This document shows, one piece after another, positions 1 to 6,338 of a stretch of 9,755 bases of DNA (its first letter is position 1; each line of letters starts with the position of its first letter). The notes under the pieces were generated by a model. It was not told where the DNA came from. It was given only the letters and a program-made list of their open reading frames with translations, and searched no databases. The position numbers and the translations under genes were made by a program. Location: positions 1-9,755 of the forward strand of contig CAZYOC010000174.1 in NCBI GenBank assembly GCA_964648415.1. Reading direction: 5' to 3'. The stretch comes from G963669175 sp964648415 (GTDB taxonomy: Bacteria; Electryoneota; Electryoneia; Electryoneales; Electryoneaceae).

Positions 1-76
1 TGCTGAGCTGGGGATGACGTGCTGAGCTGGGGATGACGTGCTGAGCTGGGGATGACGTGCTGCGTTGGGGATGACG
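1..76. repeat. Tandem array of a 19-bp unit, four copies
   Basis: The unit tgctgagctggggatgacg is repeated perfectly at 1-19, 20-38 and 39-57, and a fourth copy at 58-76 differs at a few positions in its first half. The array may extend left of the window. The ggggatgacg end resembles the half-site of the palindromic GTCATCCC/GGGATGAC repeats that occur between genes in many bacteria, and a related palindrome lies at 7478-7498. There are no spacers, so this is not a CRISPR array. No coding function is suggested. Confidence 0.9.
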
Positions 77-103
77 TAGTGGGAGATTTCTTACGAGGAC
101 ACT

Positions 104-355
104 CTACCGGGCAACGTTAAACCAGACGATATTGCAGCGGTACACCAGTTTCTGTTTGGTGCGCGCCTTGCTGTACTCCGCATTTTGCAGCTTAACGTAC
201 TTGTGGGCGCAGGTGCTCGAGCACGCCACCTTGGTTTTGTGTTCCGCTATGGACAGGTAGCTGGCGCGCCCGACGATGACCTTGGCCTTGGGGATGAGTC
301 GCGGGTCGGGGAACTTCTTTCTGCACATTTCACAGCGGAGGTAATCCGTCGCCAC
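104..355 (-). CDS. Small four-cysteine (putative zinc-binding) protein, 83 aa
   Basis: This small protein has two cysteine pairs, C8-x2-C11 near the N terminus and C45-x3-C49 in the middle, with a fifth cysteine at C74 and histidines at 39 and 51. The spacing fits a treble-clef or TRASH-like zinc site (CxxC...CxxxC). The protein is rich in Lys and Arg (predicted basic), so nucleic-acid or protein binding is possible, but no family can be named with confidence. The start is GTG at 353-355, supported by an AGGAG Shine-Dalgarno 8 nt upstream on the minus strand. The stop is TAG at 104-106. It is divergent from the aldehyde dehydrogenase, and its 3' end points toward the tandem repeat. Its reality rests on the cysteine pattern and the ribosome binding site; the function is unknown. 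Confidence 0.65.
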   Translation of the reverse strand: MATDYLRCEMCRKKFPDPRLIPKAKVIVGRASYLSIAEHKTKVACSSTCAHKYVKLQNAEYSKARTKQKLVYRCNIVWFNVAR

Positions 356-363
356 AGCCGCTT

Positions 364-368
364 CTCCT
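364..368 (-). promoter_or_regulatory. Shine-Dalgarno for the small cysteine protein
   Basis: On the minus strand AGGAG lies 8 nt before the GTG codon at 355-353. It supports that non-ATG start. Confidence 0.6.
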
Positions 369-603
369 GCTGGTTACTGTTCTGTCAGCTTCAAGATAGG
401 GGTTGGCGGGCAGAGGAGAAACAGGGGATTCCAGGGGCGAACAGGCCCGGGGAGCCGGAAGGAAGGCTACTTCAGATGATGAGAAGCACGTCTCAGGAAT
501 GCGTGAGAGACGGGAAAGGGTTGTGGCGTGGGCGCTGAATATGCCTATTTTACTGGAGCGGCGCTTCGCGGACTTTCCGGTCGCACTCATGGACCTACGC
601 AAA

Positions 604-608
604 GGGAG
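604..608 (+). promoter_or_regulatory. Shine-Dalgarno that sets the dehydrogenase start
   Basis: GGGAG lies 6 nt before the ATG at 615. It favours this start over an in-frame upstream codon at 528, whose extra 29 residues do not resemble the family. Confidence 0.7.
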
Positions 609-614
609 CAAACG

Positions 615-2177
615 ATGGGGGCCTTCAACGGTAATCAACACCGATTGATCGAGAACCTGGCCCGGCGGGTGACCAGGCAGAAGAAAGACGGTCCGGAGAT
701 GATGGTGTACGCGCCGTTCGACCGATCTCCCATTGGGAAAGTACCCAAATGCGACCGTGGGGATGTCGCCCATGCCGTAGAGCGAGCCCGCCTTGCGCAG
801 GCCAAATGGGCCGGGGTGTCCGTCAGGCAACGCGCCGCCATCTTCAAGACTTTCCACACACTGATCCGTAAAGAGCGCAACGAGATCCTCGACCTGGTGC
901 AGTGGGAGACCGGGAAAGCACGCAAGAGCGCGTTCGAGGAAGTAGCCGACGTGATGAACACCACGCGCCACTACTGCTACCACAGCGAATGGCTGCTGAA
1001 GCGGAAGCTGCGGCGAGGCGGGCTGCCGACGTTGACCTGGACCTGGGAGGTAAAGCATCCCATCGGCGTGGTCGGGATGATATCGCCGTGGAACTACCCG
1101 CTGACCCTGGCGATCACCGACGCCGTACCCGCTTTGATCGCCGGCAACGCCGTGGTCCTCAAACCGGCGGAACAGACCAGTTTCACCGCGTTGTGGGTGA
1201 AACGGCTGCTGGAGGAGGCCGGGCTGCCGAAGGATCTCTTCCAGGTGGTCACCGGGACCGGGGCCAGAACAGGCGCGGCGTTGAGCGAACTGGCCGACTA
1301 CATCCTCTTCACCGGGAGCACCGCCACAGGGCGGAAAGTGGCGGAAACCGCCGGACGGCGCCTGATCGGCTCCTCCATGGAGCTGGGCGGGAAAAACGCC
1401 ATGCTGGTTCTGTCCGACGCGAACCTGAACCGCACCGTCAAGGGCGCGATCAACGCCTGTTTCTCCAACGCCGGCCAGTTGTGCATTTCCGCCGAACGGA
1501 TTTACGTCCACCAGTCCCTCTACGAAGAGTTCCTCCGGCATTTCGTCGAGCGCATCCGCAAGATGAAGCTCGGTGCGGATTATTCGTACAAGTATGACAT
1601 GGGCAGCCTGATCGGGCGAATGCAGTACCTGAAGGTGAAAGAACACGTCCTGGATGCGAAGAAGAAGGGCGCCGGAATCGCCATCGGCGGCCGCCCTCGT
1701 CCGGACCTGGGGCCGTATTTTGTGGAGCCGACGGTGCTCACGCGTGTCACGCCGGAGATGAAGGTCTTCCATGAAGAGACCTTCGGGCCGGTGGTGTCGG
1801 TGTTCTCTTACCGGTCACTGGATGAAGCCATTGAGAAGATCAACGATACAGACTACGGGTTGAACGCCAGCATCTGGACACGTGACGCCTGCTTCGGCCG
1901 GAGGCTGGCCGAACGGATCCGGACCGGCACGGTGAACATTAATGAAGGCTACGCGGCGGCGTGGGGCTCGGTGGACGCGCCCATGGGCGGATTCAAAGCT
2001 TCCGGCATCGGCAGGCGACATGGCCGGGAAGGGCTGCTGAAGTATACAGAGTCGCAGACCATTTCCGTACAGAGGCTGATGCCGGTGGGAGGACCGTCCT
2101 GGCTTTGTGCGGCGTCGTATGCGAAGATCATGTCGTTCGCATTGGGTATTCTGGAGCGCATCCCATTAATTCGATAG
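615..2177 (+). CDS. gabD2: NAD(P)-dependent succinate-semialdehyde dehydrogenase, GabD2-like aldehyde dehydrogenase
   Basis: This 520-residue enzyme belongs to the aldehyde dehydrogenase superfamily, which oxidises aldehydes to carboxylates with NAD(P)+ in the cytosol. Visible motifs are ISPWNYPL at 156-163 (N160), the cofactor lysine in VLKP (K183), the Rossmann turn FTGSTATGR at 232-240, the general base in MELGGK (E256), the catalytic cysteine in NAGQLCIS (C290) and EETFGPVVS at 387-395. From memory it closely resembles mycobacterial GabD2 along its length, including the DYGLNASIW and GRRHGREGLLKYTESQT segments, so succinate semialdehyde is the first guess for substrate. Medium- or long-chain aldehydes are also possible given the acyl-reductase-like SDR downstream. 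The last 25 residues are hydrophobic and amphipathic and might touch a membrane. The start at 615 has a good Shine-Dalgarno. The family is secure; the exact substrate is not. Confidence 0.93.
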   Translation: MGAFNGNQHRLIENLARRVTRQKKDGPEMMVYAPFDRSPIGKVPKCDRGDVAHAVERARLAQAKWAGVSVRQRAAIFKTFHTLIRKERNEILDLVQWETGKARKSAFEEVADVMNTTRHYCYHSEWLLKRKLRRGGLPTLTWTWEVKHPIGVVGMISPWNYPLTLAITDAVPALIAGNAVVLKPAEQTSFTALWVKRLLEEAGLPKDLFQVVTGTGARTGAALSELADYILFTGSTATGRKVAETAGRRLIGSSMELGGKNAMLVLSDANLNRTVKGAINACFSNAGQLCISAERIYVHQSLYEEFLRHFVERIRKMKLGADYSYKYDMGSLIGRMQYLKVKEHVLDAKKKGAGIAIGGRPRPDLGPYFVEPTVLTRVTPEMKVFHEETFGPVVSVFSYRSLDEAIEKINDTDYGLNASIWTRDACFGRRLAERIRTGTVNINEGYAAAWGSVDAPMGGFKASGIGRRHGREGLLKYTESQTISVQRLMPVGGPSWLCAASYAKIMSFALGILERIPLIR

Positions 2178-2289
2178 CGGACCGTCCCGAGCGATTTCAG
2201 CGGTATTTGCCCCGGCAGCTTGTTGTGATCTGCTGGATTTCACATTTTCCGTAGCAATGAAAGCATGGTGGTGTTGCATAAATTGTAGT

Positions 2290-2318
2290 TTGATCACTGC
2301 CCGGGTCTAAACTAAAAC
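2290..2318 (+). promoter_or_regulatory. Weak candidate promoter overlapping an inverted-repeat arm
   Basis: TTGATC (2290-2295) and TAAAAC (2313-2318) are 17 bp apart, each matching four of six bases of the sigma-70 consensus. The left arm of the inverted repeat lies inside the spacer, a position where a bound repressor could block transcription. The match is weak and could be chance. Confidence 0.25.
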
Positions 2319-2354
2319 CGACGGACAGTACAGTTCTTGTCTAAACCCGGGCAG
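2297..2354. repeat. Inverted repeat, 10-bp perfect arms, 38-bp loop
   Basis: The arms are ctgcccgggt (2297-2306) and acccgggcag (2345-2354); each contains the self-complementary CCCGGG. The direct repeat gtctaaac overlaps both arms at their inner edges. There is no downstream T-run, so it is not a typical intrinsic terminator. It may be a paired operator or an RNA structure in the SDR leader. Confidence 0.7.
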
Positions 2355-2431
2355 CGACTGGAAAGAGTGACAGAAACGGGCGATTCGTTCATAGCACTGG
2401 TGTACTGTTACCAAGAGTCTCGCATCAAGCT

Positions 2432-2457
2432 GCCCGGGGCAAAACCAAGAGCCGGGC
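2432..2457. repeat. Small hairpin upstream of the SDR gene
   Basis: Arms gcccgg (2432-2437) and ccgggc (2452-2457) enclose a 14-nt loop. The left arm is part of a third copy of the ctgcccggg motif found at 2297 and, inverted, at 2345. It ends about 45 nt before the SDR start codon, so it would lie in the leader RNA. Confidence 0.45.
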
Positions 2458-2488
2458 GTAACGACTTTCAGCTTGTGTGAATCACTGT

Positions 2489-2495
2489 GGAGGAG
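2489..2495 (+). promoter_or_regulatory. Strong Shine-Dalgarno for the SDR gene
   Basis: GGAGGAG is 6 nt before ATG 2502. An in-frame GTG at 2487 would place this sequence inside the coding region, so ATG 2502 is preferred. Confidence 0.8.
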
Positions 2496-2501
2496 ACGAT
2501 C

Positions 2502-3602
2502 ATGGCGAACACGATCCTGTTAACCGGTTTTCCAGGCTTTCTGGGCACGGCTTTGTTGCCGCGGATTCTCAAGCGCGAGAAGAAAGCGGTCAAAGCCATC
2601 TGCCTGGTGCAGCCGAAAGTCCGCATGCTCGCCGAGAAGCGGCTCGCCGCTCTGATCAAACGCCATCCTGATCTGAAAGGCCGGGTCGAGCTGGTTCCAG
2701 GAGACATCAGCCTCCTCGCCGGCCGGGGTCTGAAGCAGGCGAAGAGCCACGCCGGCGACATCCGCGAAATCTACCACTTCGCCGCGGTGTACGATCTGTC
2801 GGTGGACCGGCTGTTCGCCCTGCGGGTCAATGTCGACGGGACCGCGAACATGCTGGAGCTGGCGGAAGCCTGCCCCAGGCTGAAGCGTTTTCATTACGTG
2901 AGCACCTGCTACGTCAGCGGCCGTTACGCCGGGCCGTTTTATGAGAAGGATCTCGACATGGGCCAGCGCTTCGACAATGCCTATGAAGAGACCAAGTTCC
3001 TGGCCGAGGTGGACGTGCAGGACCGGATAAAAGCGGGCCTTCCGGCGACAATTTACCGGCCCGCGATCGTGGTGGGCGATTCCCAGTCCGGCTGGACGCA
3101 GAAATATGACGGGCCCTACTACGTGATGCAGTGGTTGATGCGGCATCCCACCTCGCTGGCGTTCATGCCCGTAATCGGCGATCCGGAACGCACCCGGGTG
3201 AATGTCGTTCCCAGCGATTACATCCTCGACGCCATGGAGTACCTGAGCGGCCGGGAGGATTCGGTGGGGGAAACGTACCAGTTATCCGATCCCAACGCCT
3301 TGACGGTGGATGAACTGCTCAAGGTGCTGGCCCACGAGACCGGGAAGACGGTCGTCCGGATTCCGTTGCCCTATCACGTGGCGAAAGCCGCGATCAACTA
3401 TTGCCGGCCTGTGGACAGGCTATTGCGAATCCCGGCGTCGACCATCGACTATTTCATCAAGCCGACTCACTTTGTGAATGAGAAGACGGCGGCCATATTG
3501 AAGGAAGGCGGCATCGAGTGTCCTCCATTCGACACCTACGCCCGCAACCTCGCGGAGTTCATGCGTCGTCATCCACGGGTTTCATCTCGCGCGATGGCGT
3601 AA
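2502..3602 (+). CDS. Extended SDR oxidoreductase, NAD-binding_4 / thioester-reductase-like
   Basis: The 366-residue protein is an extended short-chain dehydrogenase/reductase. It starts with the nucleotide-binding motif TGFPGFLG (8-15), has the mid-domain HFAAVYD (92-98), an active-site serine region STCYVSG (134-140) and the catalytic Y161-x3-K165, followed by YRPAIVVGDSQSGW (185-198). This pattern matches the group that includes thioester reductase domains and fatty acyl-CoA reductases (Pfam NAD_binding_4) more than sugar epimerases. The likely reaction is NAD(P)H-dependent reduction of an acyl thioester or carbonyl, but the substrate cannot be read from sequence. The upstream aldehyde dehydrogenase makes a shared fatty or short-chain aldehyde pathway plausible. 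The start has a strong Shine-Dalgarno. No signal peptide is visible; a cytosolic or peripheral membrane location is expected. Confidence 0.85.
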   Translation: MANTILLTGFPGFLGTALLPRILKREKKAVKAICLVQPKVRMLAEKRLAALIKRHPDLKGRVELVPGDISLLAGRGLKQAKSHAGDIREIYHFAAVYDLSVDRLFALRVNVDGTANMLELAEACPRLKRFHYVSTCYVSGRYAGPFYEKDLDMGQRFDNAYEETKFLAEVDVQDRIKAGLPATIYRPAIVVGDSQSGWTQKYDGPYYVMQWLMRHPTSLAFMPVIGDPERTRVNVVPSDYILDAMEYLSGREDSVGETYQLSDPNALTVDELLKVLAHETGKTVVRIPLPYHVAKAAINYCRPVDRLLRIPASTIDYFIKPTHFVNEKTAAILKEGGIECPPFDTYARNLAEFMRRHPRVSSRAMA

Positions 3603-3664
3603 CATATTAACCTTTGAACAGTTAGAAGGCTGCTCTTGAATTCCGTGACGAGGTTCGCCCGCCC

Positions 3665-6331
3665 ATGCCGTACATCACGCTGATCGTATCCAATTCGCAC
3701 CTGAGCGATGCGGACACCCTGGCTGCGTCCTTGAAGGAGACCGGACACGGGGTGTCGGTTGCCCTTTCCGCTCATCAGGATAACCTGGCGGATCACCTCA
3801 CCCAGACGCCGGATCTGATTCTCTTCGACTTGCTGCTGGTGCGGGAGGATTCCAGCCTGCTGCGCGAGTTGTATGAAACCCACGCCTGGCGCTTGCCGGT
3901 CATTCTTCTTACCGATCCGGATGACCGCGAGCTGGCCATTCAGTACATGCAGGTGGAAGCGCGCGACTTCTGCCGCTGGGATGACCCGGACCACCTGGCG
4001 GCCATCATCGAGCGTGAGCTGCAAGTCCTTGGTTTCCGAAGCCAGTTCAAGAAGGTACAACGGGAGCGGGATACTCTGCTTCAGCGTCACCGTACCCTGC
4101 TGGAAACCATGCCCACCGGTGTATTTGAAATCGACCTCAACGGCATAATCCGCTTCGCCAGTTCGGGGATGCACCGCCTGTTCGGGTATTCCGAAGACGC
4201 GCTGATCGGCAAGTCGATCGCACGGTTGCTGCAACCGGACGAACGCGCTCGCTGGTCGAAGCTGATCGCCCGCCTGTCGGATGAATACACCGAGCCGGCT
4301 TCCTTGCAAGGCACCTTCGTTCACCGGGATGGGTCGCCGCTGGAGGTGTCGCTCGACTGGAACTACCGCTATGACGACGAGGGCAAGGTGACCGGTTTTC
4401 TGGCCGTGTGTGTCGACATGACCGGCCTCAAACGCAGCGAGAAACTCGCTCAGCAATACAACGACATCTTCCACTCCTTGCAAGCCGGGGTAATGGTATT
4501 CTGCAAGGAGGAGTCGACGGGGTCGTGGCAGATCCGGGCGGTCAATCCCGCGGGGTGTCACCTGCTTGGACGCAACCGTCAGATGATTGAAAGCCAGCGA
4601 CTGGATGTCGCCCTGCCGGCCCTGATGACGTGCAATATTCGAGATCGGATCGAGGAGGTGCATTCGACAGGAGAAACGCTCCACCTTGAATCGATCGAGT
4701 ATTGCGACGAAGTGGTGCATGACCGAGTTTGGAAAGTCGATCTCTTCCTTGTGAAGCCGGATTGCGTGGGCATGGCGTTCGAGGACATCACCGAGCGCAA
4801 CCGCGCCATGCAGGCCCTGCGGGATTCGGAAGCGCGCTATCGCAGCCTGATCGAACAGTCCACCAGCGGTATCTACTTAATGCAGGACGGCCGCCTGCAG
4901 ATGGTCAACCAGCGTTTTCTTGAGCTGCTGGAGATTACCGAAGAAGAGGCGACGGCGCCCGATTTCGACATGCTGGCCTTTGTTGACGTGGAAAGCCGTC
5001 CCGTATTCGAGGAACGCGCCCGGCTCTATCTGATCGGCGAGGAGGCGCCGGAACGCTATGAGTTCACCCTGGTAACCAAGTCCGGCAAACGAAAAATTAT
5101 TGAGGCGGTTGTCAGTGAACTGACGGTACAGGGCGAACCCGCAGTGCAGGGAATCTTTCGGGATATCAGCGAACGGAAACGGCTGGCGGAGGAGCTGGCC
5201 CACTCTCAGAAACTGGAAGCGGTGGGACGCCTGGCGGGCGGCATGGCCCATGAGTTCAACAATGTATTGACCGCCATCGACGGCAACCTGGAACTGGGAA
5301 TGTTGAACCTCAAACAGGATCACGCCGCCTGGGAGGACTTCAACGAGATCCGAACCATCGTGGGGAAATCCGCTACTTTGACCCAGCAACTGCTGCTGTT
5401 TAATCAGAAACGCCCCGCTGTGGAGAAGGTATTGGATGTTAATGGATTACTTCGAGATATGGAAACCATGATTCGCAAGCTGGTTGGCGAAGATGTGGAA
5501 TTGCGCCTTTCCTGCAAAGCTGACGTGTCGATCATTCCCATGGTCCGTTTGCATATGGAACAAATCATTCTGACCCTGGTGGCGAACGCCCGCGAAGCCA
5601 TGCCGGAAGGCGGAAAACTTCGCATCAGCACACGGAATGAATGGATCGGCGAAAGCAGCATCGGCTCCCTGAGGGAGTTGCTTCCGGGCGGCTACCTGCG
5701 GCTGACGGTCGAGGACGCCGGAGCGGCCAGATGGATTAACAGGGATTCGGATGTTCTCGATGAAGCGGACGTCGAGATCCTGGAAAAGACCGGCGGGCTC
5801 GGTTTGTCCACGGTGTACGCTCTGGTCGCTCAGATCGGCGGTGCGGTGCGGCTCTATAGCGACAAGACCGGCGGAGGGGTGTTTGAGCTGTACCTGCCCT
5901 GCGCCGGCAACGCACCGCAACCCGTCGAGACAGACAGCACTTCGGGCGACCTGGCCGGCAAGGGCAACGAGTTGATCCTGGTGGTGGAGGATGATGAAAC
6001 CGTCCGGGATTGCATTCGCCGTACCCTGGAACACTATGACTACAAGGTCATCACTGCTGCGTCCGGCGAGGAAGCCCTGGAGCGGTTCCGTGAACAACCG
6101 AACGCTTATACCCTTCTGCTCACCGACATCGTCATGCCGGGGATCAACGGGTTGGAGCTGGCGGAAACCATTCGCGCAGAAGATCAGCTCCTGCCGGTTC
6201 TCTACTTTTCCGGCTACCTGCAAAGCACGCTGTTTCAGGATGGTGTGTTACAACAGAATGCGCCGTATCTTAAGAAACCGTTTTCCCCGGGCGAACTGCT
6301 GCGGAAAGTCCGGGAAGTGATTGATACCTGA
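3665..6331 (+). CDS. Soluble hybrid sensor histidine kinase: REC-like, three PAS-like, HisKA, HATPase, REC
   Basis: This 888-residue protein has no membrane segment or signal peptide and should be cytosolic. Domain order: receiver-like domain (about 3-120, D55 at the phosphorylation position), PAS (about 139-255), a divergent PAS (about 263-380), PAS (about 388-506), HisKA with H529 in the AHEFNN box, HATPase (about 620-745) and a C-terminal receiver (about 770-887). The last receiver is complete: acidic pair E776/D777, D821, S849 and K870 or K871. In the HATPase the N-box asparagine N641 and a G2 GLGLS motif (711-715) are present. The G1 motif reads DAGAAR at 684-689, lacking the usual second glycine, and the F-box FEPFFTTK is not recognisable, so ATP binding may be altered. 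The first receiver lacks the acidic pair and conserved lysine. Start ATG 3665 has only a distant GAGG. Ddl begins 7 bp after its stop. The signal and output are unknown. Confidence 0.9.
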   Translation: MPYITLIVSNSHLSDADTLAASLKETGHGVSVALSAHQDNLADHLTQTPDLILFDLLLVREDSSLLRELYETHAWRLPVILLTDPDDRELAIQYMQVEARDFCRWDDPDHLAAIIERELQVLGFRSQFKKVQRERDTLLQRHRTLLETMPTGVFEIDLNGIIRFASSGMHRLFGYSEDALIGKSIARLLQPDERARWSKLIARLSDEYTEPASLQGTFVHRDGSPLEVSLDWNYRYDDEGKVTGFLAVCVDMTGLKRSEKLAQQYNDIFHSLQAGVMVFCKEESTGSWQIRAVNPAGCHLLGRNRQMIESQRLDVALPALMTCNIRDRIEEVHSTGETLHLESIEYCDEVVHDRVWKVDLFLVKPDCVGMAFEDITERNRAMQALRDSEARYRSLIEQSTSGIYLMQDGRLQMVNQRFLELLEITEEEATAPDFDMLAFVDVESRPVFEERARLYLIGEEAPERYEFTLVTKSGKRKIIEAVVSELTVQGEPAVQGIFRDISERKRLAEELAHSQKLEAVGRLAGGMAHEFNNVLTAIDGNLELGMLNLKQDHAAWEDFNEIRTIVGKSATLTQQLLLFNQKRPAVEKVLDVNGLLRDMETMIRKLVGEDVELRLSCKADVSIIPMVRLHMEQIILTLVANAREAMPEGGKLRISTRNEWIGESSIGSLRELLPGGYLRLTVEDAGAARWINRDSDVLDEADVEILEKTGGLGLSTVYALVAQIGGAVRLYSDKTGGGVFELYLPCAGNAPQPVETDSTSGDLAGKGNELILVVEDDETVRDCIRRTLEHYDYKVITAASGEEALERFREQPNAYTLLLTDIVMPGINGLELAETIRAEDQLLPVLYFSGYLQSTLFQDGVLQQNAPYLKKPFSPGELLRKVREVIDT

Positions 6332-6338
6332 GCCTGCC

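Larger units (their letters stand above)
356..614. other. Divergent intergenic region, no gene seen
   Basis: These 259 bp separate the minus-strand small protein from the plus-strand dehydrogenase and must hold both promoters if both genes are expressed. I see no convincing -35/-10 pair. A weak plus-strand possibility is TTGTGG at 521-526 with TATTTT at 546-551, but the 19-bp spacing is poor. Open frames crossing this region lack ribosome binding sites and family resemblance. Confidence 0.4.
2178..2501. other. Structured intergenic region between the dehydrogenase and the SDR
   Basis: These 324 bp hold no credible gene. They contain a perfect 10-bp inverted repeat (2297-2306 with 2345-2354), a third copy of ctgcccggg at 2430-2438 that starts a second hairpin, and two different 8-bp direct repeats, each offset by 34 bp (gtctaaac at 2305 and 2339, accaagag at 2410 and 2444). 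No T-tract terminator follows the dehydrogenase. The region probably carries the promoter and control sites of the SDR gene. Confidence 0.6.

Noticed and set aside
1..76. CRISPR array
   Set aside because: The units are directly adjacent with no unique spacers and no cas gene is present.
528..614. N-terminal extension of the dehydrogenase
   Set aside because: The 29 residues do not resemble the family, and ATG 615 has a proper Shine-Dalgarno.
330..1772. Long minus-strand open frame over the dehydrogenase
   Set aside because: It lies antisense to a well-recognised aldehyde dehydrogenase, has no family resemblance and reflects codon bias.
2297..2354. Intrinsic terminator of the dehydrogenase gene
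   Set aside because: The loop is 38 nt and no T-run follows the stem.
3569..4720. Long minus-strand open frame over the kinase N terminus
   Set aside because: Antisense to clear receiver and PAS coding sequence, with no recognisable motif.
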